Positions 44,818 to 53,127 of a DNA stretch of 64,000 nucleotides are shown here, piece by piece. Under the pieces are notes generated by a model. The model worked only from the letters and a program-made list of their open reading frames with translations, did not search any database and was not told the origin of the DNA. The translations under genes and the position numbers were made by a program. The stretch spans positions 4,658,501 through 4,722,500 of the forward strand of contig NZ_CP011509.1 in NCBI RefSeq assembly GCF_001027285.1, in the 5' to 3' direction. The stretch comes from Archangium gephyra (GTDB taxonomy: Bacteria > Myxococcota > Myxococcia > Myxococcales > Myxococcaceae). How positions within the stretch are numbered: the stretch's first letter is position 1; every line of letters starts with the position of its first letter.

Positions 44818-46167
44818 TCAGCCGATGCGGCCGATCTCCGCGCCGCGCTCGTAGACGGTGATGGGGCCGTCCTCGGAGACGTTGATGGCCACGCCGCGGA
44901 AGCTGGCGCGCCAGGCGGCGAGGGCGCGGGCGCCGGGCATGCTGGGCTCGCGCACCCCGAGCCGGGCGATCTCCTTGGGGCTGGAGACCATGCAGGCGAT
45001 GTCGAGCACCCTGCCGTCCTGGTCGAGCACGACGGCGCCATCGGTGGCGGCGGCGGCGGTGATGACCTGGCGCTGAGCCCAGACGGAGATGTTCTGGCCG
45101 CGGAGGCTGCGGCGCAGGTGGGTGTTGGCGGCCAGGGGGTGGCCGTGGTCGGGGATGAGGTCGGTGAGCTCGGTGCTCGAGTCGAGCAGACAGAAGAGGG
45201 CGCCGGTGCGCTCGTAGGCCAGGTCCATGGCGGCGCGGAGCACCCCGATGACGACGTCCTCCCGGAAGCGTGAGGAGATGCGCTCGTGGAGGGCCTCGTA
45301 GTCGAGCACGCGCCAGTGGCCGTGGGACTTCTGGAAGACGGAGCCCTTGCCGCTGAGGATGAACAGGTCGTTCTGGGGAGAGGTCACCAGCGCGACGTCA
45401 TGGGTGGCATGGGCGAGCACGGCCTGGACGGGGACGAGCGTCTCGTGGGGGGCGTAGCGCAGGGCGGCCTCGTTGCGGTCCACCTCGGCGAGCGAGATGA
45501 AGCCGATGATGGTGCCGGACTGCATGCTGGCGAGCAGGGCCACGCGGCGGCCGTCGACGACGGTGCGGATCCACTTCTCCCGGAGGAGGGCGTTCTCGAT
45601 GGAGAGGCCCCCGGGCAGGGGGATGAACTTGCTCTGGAGCTTCTGGACGAGCCGGTTGGCCTTGCGCGCGATGATGAGGCAGTGGCGGACGTTGCGGCCC
45701 TCGTAGGTGAGGGCCATGGAGTCCTCCATGGCGCGCACCCAGTTGGACATCTTGTGGGGCCGGTAGTTGAGGTAGCGGGCCACGGCGCGGCGCAGACGGG
45801 TCTGCTCGAGCGCGGCCCAGTGCTCGTCGAGCGAGCGCGCGGAGGTGACGTGGGTCAGGTCGTCATTGAAGACGCGGCAGAAGGAGCGGGCGAAGTGGCT
45901 GTCGCTGACGCGCACGGGGCGGCGCAGGTCGATGAGGAGGCCAGCCTGGGGCGTGGGCTGATCGAAGTAGAGGAGCGCGGCGAGGCGGCGCTCGTCGAGG
46001 GGGAGCACCTTGGGCTTGAGCGCGGCGCGCGGGCCGAGCTCTTCCACGTGCGCGGCGAGCTCGTCCCCCGAGAGCGAGGACGTGGTGCTGCCGGGGAAGA
46101 TGTCCTTGAAGGCGGTGGCCAGCGAGGCGAGAGCATCGATGGCGACCAGGGGCCTGCGCGTTCGCAT
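44818..46167 (-). CDS. Protein with a degenerate DisA-N/diadenylate cyclase-like (DAC) domain
   Basis: 449 residues, no TM. The C-terminal third resembles DAC domains of DisA/CdaA: ATDGAVVLDQDGRVLDIACMV (the DGA motif, near 376) and VAINVSEDGPITVYERGAEIG matching the EE(T/S)G.I.(V/L)...G end. But the catalytic RHR motif that should come between them is replaced by PGARALAAWRASFR, so c-di-AMP synthesis is unlikely as seen. The N-terminal 250 residues are soluble with no known domain. It may be a nucleotide-binding sensor domain of the DAC-like group rather than an enzyme. Moderate confidence because recognition relies on motif spacing only. Confidence 0.5.
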   Translation of the reverse strand: MRTRRPLVAIDALASLATAFKDIFPGSTTSSLSGDELAAHVEELGPRAALKPKVLPLDERRLAALLYFDQPTPQAGLLIDLRRPVRVSDSHFARSFCRVFNDDLTHVTSARSLDEHWAALEQTRLRRAVARYLNYRPHKMSNWVRAMEDSMALTYEGRNVRHCLIIARKANRLVQKLQSKFIPLPGGLSIENALLREKWIRTVVDGRRVALLASMQSGTIIGFISLAEVDRNEAALRYAPHETLVPVQAVLAHATHDVALVTSPQNDLFILSGKGSVFQKSHGHWRVLDYEALHERISSRFREDVVIGVLRAAMDLAYERTGALFCLLDSSTELTDLIPDHGHPLAANTHLRRSLRGQNISVWAQRQVITAAAATDGAVVLDQDGRVLDIACMVSSPKEIARLGVREPSMPGARALAAWRASFRGVAINVSEDGPITVYERGAEIGRIG

Positions 46168-46223
46168 CAGGAGTTCATTCTAGACAGGCCGGCCGAAGTT
46201 CCCCCACAAAACGGAAGGGGTCC

Positions 46224-47630
46224 TCAACTGGCGGTGGCCACCGTGCCGGGCTGCTCCACCGCCGGTCCGACGAGCGACTGCCGCTCCCAGGCCCGGCTCC
46301 TCCAGCGGAACCAGAAGACGATGCCCCGCGTCCACTCGTCCGCCGCCACGGCGAGCCAGACGCCGGCCAGTCCCAGGTTCAGCTTGAAGACGAAGAGGTA
46401 GCCCAGGGACAGGCTCAGGCAGGCCATGGACAGGAAGCCCATGTAGACGGTGAAGGTGGCGTCCCCGGCGGCCCGCAGGGCATTGACCAGGACGAGGTTG
46501 AAGGACCGCCCGGTCTCCAGGATGAGGCTCAGGACGATGACCTGGGACGTCAACCGGATGATGTCGGCGTTGGTCGTGAACAGCCCGACGAGGGGCTTGC
46601 GCAGCAGGATGGCGGCCACGTCCACCAGGACGGTGATGGCCACGGCCCACTTCAGGCTGCGCAGGGCCTGACGGTACGCCTCGTCCCGGCGGTTGGCTCC
46701 CACCAGCCGCCCGATGAGGATGGACGTCCCGATGCCGATGGCGAGGCTGAACAGGAAGACGTACTGGGAGATGGCGTGGGCGTACTGCCGGGCGGCCAGG
46801 GCCGCGGAGCCGAGCCAGGTGACGTAGTACAGGAACACCGTCTGGCACGCGTGGTAGGTCATCTGCTCGACGGCGGAGGGGACGCCCACCTTGAGGATCT
46901 TCCGGATGTAGTCGCGCGGGAAGGTCACGTAGTCCCGAGGCGCCATCCGGACGTCCATCACCCGGTAGAGCATCCAGATGAAGACGGCGAGCGCGACGGA
47001 GCGGCTCAGCACGGTGGAGAGGGCGGCCCCGGCCACGCCCAGCTCCGGGAAACCGGCATGGCCGAAGATGAGCAGGTAGTTGCCGAGCACGTGGATCACG
47101 TTCATGCCCAGCGAGACGTACATGGACTGCCGGGTGAAGCCGTACGTGCGGATCAGGCTGGAGAAGACGTTGATGAGCGCCTGGATGAAGAGGAATCCGC
47201 CCGCGATGCCCATGTACGTCCGCGCATGGGCGAGCACCGGACCCTGCAGGTTCATATGGGTCAGGATGGTGTCGCCGAACAGCAGCAGGCCCGCGCTGAC
47301 GGTGAGCCCGAGCAGGAAGTTGAGCGTGATGGCGACAGCGGAGATCCGGGCGGCCTCCTGCGCTCTCCGGGCGCCGATGTACTGGGCCACGACGATGGAG
47401 GCACCATTGCTGATGACCTCCATGATGAGGATGCAGAGGAAGATGTACTGATTGACGACGCCGACGGCGGACACGGCGTCATCGGAGACGCCGCTGAGCA
47501 TCAGCGTGTCCGCCGTGCCCATCATCATGAACAGCAGGAACTCGAGGAAGATGGGCCATGTCAGCTGCAACAGCCCCAGCGCGGGTTGTCCCGAGGTCGT
47601 CCCAGGGTGTACGGCCGTCTCGTTCGTCAC
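46224..47630 (-). CDS. MATE family efflux transporter
   Basis: About 468 residues from a GTG at 47630; an upstream GTG at 47729 would add 33 residues of no family character. Twelve hydrophobic helices in two bundles with the MATE signature (IFLEFLLFMMMGTADTLMLS near the start and SLAIGIGTSILIGRLVGAN in the second half). Likely a Na+/H+-coupled drug or metabolite exporter. No regulator adjacent. It is followed, in opposite order, by the DAC-like gene with 57 bases between them. Confidence 0.88.
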   Translation of the reverse strand: MTNETAVHPGTTSGQPALGLLQLTWPIFLEFLLFMMMGTADTLMLSGVSDDAVSAVGVVNQYIFLCILIMEVISNGASIVVAQYIGARRAQEAARISAVAITLNFLLGLTVSAGLLLFGDTILTHMNLQGPVLAHARTYMGIAGGFLFIQALINVFSSLIRTYGFTRQSMYVSLGMNVIHVLGNYLLIFGHAGFPELGVAGAALSTVLSRSVALAVFIWMLYRVMDVRMAPRDYVTFPRDYIRKILKVGVPSAVEQMTYHACQTVFLYYVTWLGSAALAARQYAHAISQYVFLFSLAIGIGTSILIGRLVGANRRDEAYRQALRSLKWAVAITVLVDVAAILLRKPLVGLFTTNADIIRLTSQVIVLSLILETGRSFNLVLVNALRAAGDATFTVYMGFLSMACLSLSLGYLFVFKLNLGLAGVWLAVAADEWTRGIVFWFRWRSRAWERQSLVGPAVEQPGTVATAS

Positions 47631-47735
47631 GCGCGGGCGTTTCTCATGACTCGGCCCCGGCGTCGAGCGCTCAGGAGGCGCCTGCCTGTCTGCCTGCCGG
47701 GGAGTGTCCAGCCAGGAGCGGATGGACACTCCTTC

Positions 47736-48452
47736 TCAAGGGGCGAGTATCAGCCCATCCGACACGCCACGCTCCACCGCGGCGCGGATACGGGCTTCGT
47801 CCACTCCCGTGGCCGCCGCCACGTCCGCCGACGCCAGCCCCTCCACCGCCATCTTCAGGGCCAGCAGCGCCGCGTCGTCGGCGGCCATGTAGAAGGTGCC
47901 CAGGGTCCGCGGGTGGCGCCACAGCAGCGCCAGCTCCTCACCCGGCAGCGGCTCGCCTCGCGCACCGCCCCGGACGAAGGCGCACAGCCGCCAGGGGTGT
48001 TGCAGGACTGTCACCGTGGGGTTGGGCGACAGCCGCTCCACCGTCCCGGGCACCTGCTCCTCCGAGGCGTACACCGCGAAGTCCGTCCACTCGAAGCGCG
48101 CCAGTGCTGGCACCCACGCGGGCAGACCCCCTCTCTCCCGGGTCCTGTCCGCGAGGAAGTCCGGGAAGTGCTCGCCCAACCGGTTGAGCTCGTGGTGCCG
48201 CGCGGGCCCGGTGGCGAAGTAACTCCGTACCAGCTCCTCCCAGACCGCTTCTCCCACGCACTGTCGAACCAGCGGGAAGAGCTTCTCCAACCCGTCTACC
48301 ACGTGGTGGCGCACGAATCGCCCGTACAGCGCCACCCGCTCGCGTGGGGCCTCCCACCCGGGGTGTGCCGCGTACAAGCGCTCCAGGCCCTTCGCTCCGG
48401 GCTCCGCCAGGTAGGCCTTCATGGACTCGAAGAAATGCGGGAGGCCCGTCAT
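47736..48452 (-). CDS. DUF2063 family protein (HvfC/BufC-type partner)
   Basis: 238 residues. FFESMKAYLAEPGAKGLERLYAAHPGWEAPRERVALYGRFVRHHVVDGLEKLFPLVRQCVGE is the DUF2063 pattern, in which the domain acts as a precursor-binding partner (HvfC/BufC) of an MNIO enzyme. The ATG at 48452 overlaps the stop of the MNIO gene by one base (TGATG), with GGAGG upstream, so the two are coupled. Its C-terminal half has a winged-helix-like tail. It would present the precursor peptide to the enzyme upstream. Confidence 0.78.
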   Translation of the reverse strand: MTGLPHFFESMKAYLAEPGAKGLERLYAAHPGWEAPRERVALYGRFVRHHVVDGLEKLFPLVRQCVGEAVWEELVRSYFATGPARHHELNRLGEHFPDFLADRTRERGGLPAWVPALARFEWTDFAVYASEEQVPGTVERLSPNPTVTVLQHPWRLCAFVRGGARGEPLPGEELALLWRHPRTLGTFYMAADDAALLALKMAVEGLASADVAAATGVDEARIRAAVERGVSDGLILAP

Positions 48453-49294
48453 CACCGCGCCTCCAGCTCCCCGAGCACCCCGCGTGCCCGGTCCGCCTCG
48501 TCCAGCACCGCCTCCATCGACGGAATGTCCTGGTCCCATTCGATGAGCGTCGACACCGGCCCGGTCCGCTCCAGGAGATACCGGTAGAGCGCCCACACCT
48601 CGTCGCGAACGGTGGCCCCGTGGCTGTCGATGACGATGTCCGGCAGCTCCGTGTGCCCCGCCAGGTGGACCTGCACCACCCGCTCCAGCGGCAGCGCATC
48701 CAGGAAGGCCTTCGCGTCATAGCCGTGGTTGCGCGCGTTCACGTACACGTTGTTCACGTCGAGCAGCAGGCCGCAGTCCGCTTCCTCGAGCACCGCCCGG
48801 AGGAAGGTGGCCTCGGACAGGGTGCTGCCGGGCATGCGTGCGTAGTAGGTGATGTTCTCCAGCACGAAGGGCCGTTCCACCCTCGCCACCACCTCGCGCA
48901 CCCGGGCCACCACGTGCTCCACCGCCTCCTCGGAGAAGGGCAGGGGCAGCAGATCATGCAGGTACACCCCGCCCAGCCGTGCGAAGCACAGGTGGTCCGA
49001 GAAGAAGGGCGCGTCCACCCGCTTCACCAGCGCCGCGAGCCGGCTCACGTATTCCTCGTCCAGGGGCTCGGGTCCGCCAATGTCGAGCCCCACCCCGTGG
49101 GGAATCACCGGCCAGCGCTCGGCGCAGGCGTCCAGCGCCCGCTGCGCACGGCCGCCCAGGGTGAGGAAGTTCTCAGAGACGAGCTCCACCCAATCCAGCG
49201 CTCGAGGGGTGCGAGGCAGCTGCTCATAGAAGTCCCGCCGGAGCCCGATGCCGGACCCCAGCGGCTTCAATTCCTGACGCCATGCGGAGCCCAT
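48452..49294 (-). CDS. DUF692/MNIO multinuclear non-heme iron enzyme (HvfB/BufB)
   Basis: 280 residues, a TIM barrel of the DUF692 family. Candidate iron ligands in order: His in IPHGVGLDIGG, FFSDHLCF, Glu in LENITYYAR, Asp/Asn in LLDVNNVYVNARNHG, His in VQVHLAGH, Asp-His in VIDSHG. MNIO enzymes modify cysteines of peptides; relatives in bufferin operons form thiooxazole from Cys. Three bases separate it from the Cys-rich precursor gene upstream and one base overlaps the DUF2063 gene, the standard A-B-C order. Product chemistry is inferred. Confidence 0.87.
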   Translation of the reverse strand: MGSAWRQELKPLGSGIGLRRDFYEQLPRTPRALDWVELVSENFLTLGGRAQRALDACAERWPVIPHGVGLDIGGPEPLDEEYVSRLAALVKRVDAPFFSDHLCFARLGGVYLHDLLPLPFSEEAVEHVVARVREVVARVERPFVLENITYYARMPGSTLSEATFLRAVLEEADCGLLLDVNNVYVNARNHGYDAKAFLDALPLERVVQVHLAGHTELPDIVIDSHGATVRDEVWALYRYLLERTGPVSTLIEWDQDIPSMEAVLDEADRARGVLGELEAR

Positions 49295-49297
49295 GGG

Positions 49298-49582
49298 CTA
49301 CCTGCCACCCCCGCAGCCGCTCTCACCGCAGCTCGCGTGGGTACCCTTCTCCGGGGTCGCGGCCTTCGGCGCGCCACTGCACGTGCCTTCGCCGCACGAG
49401 GCCTCGCCGCCCTTCTGGGTGGCCTTGCCGCTGCACGAGGCCTCGCCGCCCGTGGCGCTACACGAGCCCTGCGCGCCCTTCTCCGTGCCAGGTTGCGCGG
49501 AACCACTGGAGGTCGCACAGCCCGCTGCGAGCGAGCCGAGGGACAGGGTACCGACGATGGCTGCCAGGGTCTTGACGTTCAT
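49298..49582 (-). CDS. Cys-rich precursor peptide of bufferin/HvfA type
   Basis: 94 residues: signal peptide MNVKTLAAIVGTLSLGSLAAG followed by Cys22 of a lipobox-like LAAGC, then a Gly/Ser/Ala-rich region with six more Cys at 41, 50, 63, 68, 85 and 90. The pattern ASCGEG at 62 and ASCGES at 84 recalls the C-G-E-G repeat of bufferins. The ATG at 49582 has AAGGAA 9 bases upstream. Encoded 3 bases before the MNIO gene. Probably exported after Cys modification and used to bind copper or other metals; that is inferred from the operon type. Confidence 0.78.
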   Translation of the reverse strand: MNVKTLAAIVGTLSLGSLAAGCATSSGSAQPGTEKGAQGSCSATGGEASCSGKATQKGGEASCGEGTCSGAPKAATPEKGTHASCGESGCGGGR

Positions 49583-49684
49583 GTGTTGCTTTCCTTTTCC
49601 GGGTGAATCCTTTGAAGGCTGAGCGGGTGGGGCGCGGATGTGACGCACCCGCGGAGGAGGGAATTTCCACCCGCCTGGCGTGAT

Positions 49685-50164
49685 TCAGATGGACCCGTCG
49701 TTCTGGATGGAGCGGTACACCCCGTGGATCTCCGCCTCGTGCTTGTCGACGTCGCCCAGGGCCACCACGAGCAGGTTCCGCCTGGCTCCGACCACCAGCG
49801 TGAAGTCCCAATTGCAGAGATCTTCCTCGCAGGTGCCGGTGCCCTTGGCTTGGATCTGCTTCAGGTCATTGACCTCGCGGATCGTAAGCCGCCGGGTGAC
49901 CTGGGCGTTCTGGATGACCTGATCCATGCTCTCGGCGACCCGATCCACCACTTCATCGGACTCGGAGATGTCGGTCACGAAGAAGAGGAGCATGGCCGTC
50001 TCGTCCGGGCTGAGGGCGGTGAGCGTGTTTCCGTCCAGTTTGTGCGTCCACCCGCGGGGGATGTCGAACTGCAGGCCACTCTGTGTGTCGGTGAACTGCT
50101 CGGCGAGGACCGGGGCGGCGAAGAGGCACAGCGTGGCGATCAGGGGGGCATAGGCTCTGCGCAT
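49685..50164 (-). CDS. Exported hypothetical protein
   Basis: 159 residues with a signal peptide (LIATLCLFAAPVLA) and a small beta-rich domain: FTDTQSGLQFDIPRGWTHKL, LTALSPDETAMLLFFVTD, an acidic helix DEVVDRVAESMDQVI and a two-Cys loop (TGTCEEDLCNWDF) which may form a disulfide. The IPRGWTHKLDG segment is like that of PsbP/DUF1795-type domains. No enzyme motif. Function not known. Confidence 0.65.
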   Translation of the reverse strand: MRRAYAPLIATLCLFAAPVLAEQFTDTQSGLQFDIPRGWTHKLDGNTLTALSPDETAMLLFFVTDISESDEVVDRVAESMDQVIQNAQVTRRLTIREVNDLKQIQAKGTGTCEEDLCNWDFTLVVGARRNLLVVALGDVDKHEAEIHGVYRSIQNDGSI

Positions 50165-50432
50165 GGGAAGACTCCAAGGTGATAGGGGATTGGCCCTGGG
50201 AGGGCACGGCTGTCACGCGTCTGGTACCCAATGACTTGCGGCGCGGCGCATGTCCCTTCCGGGTTGGGAAGATAGTGGGAGTGGGTGCCGGATGTGATGC
50301 GAGTCCTGATGGGGGCCAACGCCGTTGTCGCGAGGGTCTGATTCGAGCAGTCAGCTGATATATGATTGGGTGGCTGCCGCAGTCACTTCCGTGTTGATGA
50401 AACTCAATCCGGTTGATCGTGGGAGTTCCATC

Positions 50433-51170
50433 ATGGCCATCCGCTTCAATATTCCGGAAGTCGCCGTCCAGAAGGGTCCAACCTGTTGGTATTACGCCAC
50501 GAAGATGCTGATGCGCTTTCATGAACTGATCGGCCCCGGGCAGCAACTCGAGGCCGAGTGGAAGTCTCTCCACCTTGTCAGGAAGGCGATCACCCAACTC
50601 GACAGCTCGAAGAAGCGCAAGGAAGACATCCGTGACAAGCTCACCGAGTGGATGCAGAAGGAGCCGGACGGCGGGAAGCGGGCCGAGCTGCGCGAGGCCC
50701 GCCTCAAACTGGAATCCGCCACATCGACCGGGCGCTTCCACATCCTGGACGCTTTCTTCAAGGAGAGGGTCAAGTCAGTCCAGTTCGGCAACCGAGAGGT
50801 GGACATTCAGTTTTTGCAAGACAGCCTGCGCAGTTACGGGCCGCTTTATGCGAGCATCTACCGGCTGGGCGCGGCGTACGCGATGACCGACTTCGATTAC
50901 GTGAGAGACCCCATGGCTCAGGATCAGGAGCGCTATGTCTACAAGCTCGACGGGAAGTGCGTGGTGGGAGGCCGCCATGCGGTCGTCATCGCTGGGGTGG
51001 ATGACAATGGCAATGTCTACTACAAGGATCCGCACACCCCGCACCGGTTCATCATGGTGCATTGGAACGTGCTGAAGCCGCAACTGAATTCTCCCGGCGG
51101 CTCAATGGGTTCATCGCTGTTTGGCCGCATCAACTGCCCAAGCTGCTCCCACCTGAACCGGCACGCGTGA
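50433..51170 (+). CDS. Papain-like cysteine protease, possible T6SS-linked protein
   Basis: 245 residues from ATG 50433 (GGGAG 8 bases upstream; an ATG 12 codons earlier has no ribosome site). GPTCWYYATKM puts Cys18 at the start of a helix, as in papain/C39/C70-like enzymes, and a later GRHAVVIAGVDDNGNVYYKDPH gives the His near 182 and the Asp or Asn near 199, the normal spacing of a papain-like triad. The middle part is helical and charged. No signal peptide. Located next to a type VI cluster but on the opposite strand; an effector role is a guess. Confidence 0.6.
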   Translation: MAIRFNIPEVAVQKGPTCWYYATKMLMRFHELIGPGQQLEAEWKSLHLVRKAITQLDSSKKRKEDIRDKLTEWMQKEPDGGKRAELREARLKLESATSTGRFHILDAFFKERVKSVQFGNREVDIQFLQDSLRSYGPLYASIYRLGAAYAMTDFDYVRDPMAQDQERYVYKLDGKCVVGGRHAVVIAGVDDNGNVYYKDPHTPHRFIMVHWNVLKPQLNSPGGSMGSSLFGRINCPSCSHLNRHA

Positions 51171-51181
51171 GCGAGCGTGGG

Positions 51182-51919
51182 TTACACGGTTCGAGTCGCG
51201 GTGGCCGTCTGCCCATGCCCATTGCTCTTGGTGATGGTCAGCTCGAGTGCATTTCCTCTCCGGGTCACCGTCCGCACGATGGTCCAGGTGCCAGCGCCGG
51301 GGATGTTCACCCAGTTCACCCCGTCCGCGCGGTATTGATAGGTCTGGGTCATGGAGAACGTCAGGGTGGTGTTGTCGGGCATCGAGGCGATGGCTCCGAT
51401 GAATGGCCCCTGGATCAGGTGGTTGTCCTCGGCCCGTCCCTGGTTGCCGGTCGTCCCTTCCCCGAGTCCCGTGTGGTTGCCGCCTTGTTGGTAACCCCGC
51501 TCGAGGTAGGGGCGCACCTCGGGGGCCGGCGCCATCCATGTGACCATTTCCCGGGTCTGGATGTGGGTCAGATCGCTCAGTCTGCCCGTACTGCTTTCCC
51601 AGACGAGGACGTGTTTGATGCCCGTCCCATTCCCGCTCAGCTCGGCCGTGCGGAAGTTCCGGAGGTGAGGCAATGGTGTGAGCAGGGCATTCAAGCCGGG
51701 AATGTTGTCGAGGAGGAAGCGCCTCGTGCGCATGTACTTCCTCCACTTGTCGTTCGAGACCCTGTTCATCTCGGTGGCGGTGGCCGCCGCGTTCAGGGTC
51801 CCGGCATTCCTCAGGTGCGCCACCAGGCGATGCAGGTCGCTCCGCGTGAAGCGCTCGTAGGTGGGGTTGTCCTGCCGGATGACCGCCAGGAGGTGGGTGA
51901 TGAAGGGGGTGTCCGCCAT
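51182..51919 (-). CDS. Hypothetical protein near vgrG
   Basis: 245 residues with GGAGGACGCAC before the ATG. An N-terminal helical section (about 1-80) and a beta-rich C-terminal half (ending TWTIVRTVTRRGNALELTITKSNGHGQT) that reads like an immunoglobulin or lectin-type domain. HVLVWESSTGRL and QTREMVTWMAPAP lie in the centre. No known motif. It converges with the papain-like gene (11 bases between the stops) and follows the lectin gene; could be a toxin or its partner, unproven. Confidence 0.55.
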   Translation of the reverse strand: MADTPFITHLLAVIRQDNPTYERFTRSDLHRLVAHLRNAGTLNAAATATEMNRVSNDKWRKYMRTRRFLLDNIPGLNALLTPLPHLRNFRTAELSGNGTGIKHVLVWESSTGRLSDLTHIQTREMVTWMAPAPEVRPYLERGYQQGGNHTGLGEGTTGNQGRAEDNHLIQGPFIGAIASMPDNTTLTFSMTQTYQYRADGVNWVNIPGAGTWTIVRTVTRRGNALELTITKSNGHGQTATATRTV

Positions 51920-51958
51920 GTGCGTCCTCCGGCCGTGGGATGCTTGGAGAGAGGGCTG

Positions 51959-52462
51959 CTAACGCGGGGGGCTGATGCGGAAGCGTTGGTCGTCCTGGCC
52001 GGTGCACGTGGCCTGGATGAGCCCGGAAGCCTTGTCCTGTGGCGCCGCCAGGCACTTGCCGCTGAGCTCGTTGCGGAGCTCCCGGTGGCCATCGGCCCCC
52101 CTGTCGCTCACGCGGAAGATCTGGCAGGTGGCGCCGTTGCACGGCTTCTGGACGATCGCGGCTCCGTTCTCGCGGCTCCCGTTCTCGACGTCCACGCACA
52201 GCTTGTTCCCCTCGGAGACGATGTTGAACGTCTTGTCCCCGGGTTTCCCCACGGGTTTGAGCCAGAACATCTGGCCGGGCAGCGCCTTGTTGGGGGACAG
52301 GATGAGCGCCGCACCGTCCTTGCCCTCCGGGCCGCCGCCGAGCGTCAGCACCTGGGGGCTGTCCTTTCGGGTGATGACGAGGGGGGTGGATTCGGCTCGT
52401 GCCGTGGCACTGAATCCCAAGGTTACGGCGGCCACCACCGCCACGGTCAGCATCCGGCTCAT
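51959..52462 (-). CDS. Exported ricin-type beta-trefoil lectin domain protein
   Basis: 167 residues. Signal peptide LTVAVVAAVTLGFSATARA, then one ricin-B trefoil: FWLKPVG, LCVDVENGSRENGAAIVQKPCNGATCQIFRV and KCLAAPQDKASGLIQATCTGQDDQRFRI show the repeated Q-x-(F/W) lectin pattern with paired Cys. Probably binds glycans outside the cell. AGGAGA lies before the ATG. On the same strand as vgrG, after the MORN gene, but with 73 bases between them and a different kind of product. Confidence 0.7.
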   Translation of the reverse strand: MSRMLTVAVVAAVTLGFSATARAESTPLVITRKDSPQVLTLGGGPEGKDGAALILSPNKALPGQMFWLKPVGKPGDKTFNIVSEGNKLCVDVENGSRENGAAIVQKPCNGATCQIFRVSDRGADGHRELRNELSGKCLAAPQDKASGLIQATCTGQDDQRFRISPPR

Positions 52463-52535
52463 CTGTGTGTCTCCTTTGGGTTTGGGGCTGAGGCACTCCA
52501 GGGATTGGAGTGGTCTCCGCCGTCATGTGATGGCG

Positions 52536-53111
52536 TCAGGAACCGCCACCTCGGAGCCAGCCCTGGAGCCATCCAGAGGGTTGCTCCGGGGCTTGCTCTT
52601 CCCGCTCCCCGGGCAGGTCCACGGTGGCCTCCGGTTCAGGTGCCTTCGAGTCCTGCTCTGGGGGTTGTTCCGGCTCCAGGGGCCATCCCCGCTCGAAGCG
52701 CACCTGGCGCGTGAGCTTGCCTTCCTCGTAGAGCTCGAGCGGACCCTCGGGCCTGCCCTCCTCGAACGTGTGCTTCATCAGGGGTTGGCCGTCCCGCCAG
52801 GAGAGCAGTTCGCCGTGTGTCCTGCCCTCACGGAAGCCGAGCTGCGTGCGGAAGCGTCCCTGCTCGTCCTGGAACTCCGCCGGCCCGTGGAGCTGGCCGT
52901 CCGCGAACAGGACCCGCTGCACCACCTGGCCGTCGGAGTCGTAGATGCTCGTGGGGCCGTGCAGCAGGCCCGCGCGCCAGTGCGACTCTTGGACGAGCCG
53001 GCCCTCCTCGTCATAGGTGGCCGCAACTCCCTCCAGCCGGCCCTCGTCGTCCTCGAAGTGGCGCTCGCGCACCCGCCCCCGCTCGTCCTTCTCGATGAAT
53101 TCCGTTGGCAC
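52536..53111 (-). CDS. MORN/YwqK-like repeat protein next to vgrG
   Basis: 191 residues from GTG 53111 with GGAGGGAG upstream. Several short repeats of the MORN_2/YwqK type: GxLxGxxxxYDEEGRLxxESHW, LLHGPTSIYDSDGQ, QLHGPAEFQDEQGR, RTHGELLSWRDGQP, RPEGPLELYEEGKLTRQV, then a Pro/Glu-rich tail. It follows vgrG by 16 bases, so is probably cotranscribed. Similar genes are often called antitoxins or immunity proteins beside T6SS toxins; here no toxin domain is visible on VgrG. Confidence 0.72.
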   Translation of the reverse strand: MPTEFIEKDERGRVRERHFEDDEGRLEGVAATYDEEGRLVQESHWRAGLLHGPTSIYDSDGQVVQRVLFADGQLHGPAEFQDEQGRFRTQLGFREGRTHGELLSWRDGQPLMKHTFEEGRPEGPLELYEEGKLTRQVRFERGWPLEPEQPPEQDSKAPEPEATVDLPGEREEQAPEQPSGWLQGWLRGGGS

Positions 53112-53127
53112 GGGCTGCTCCCTCCAC

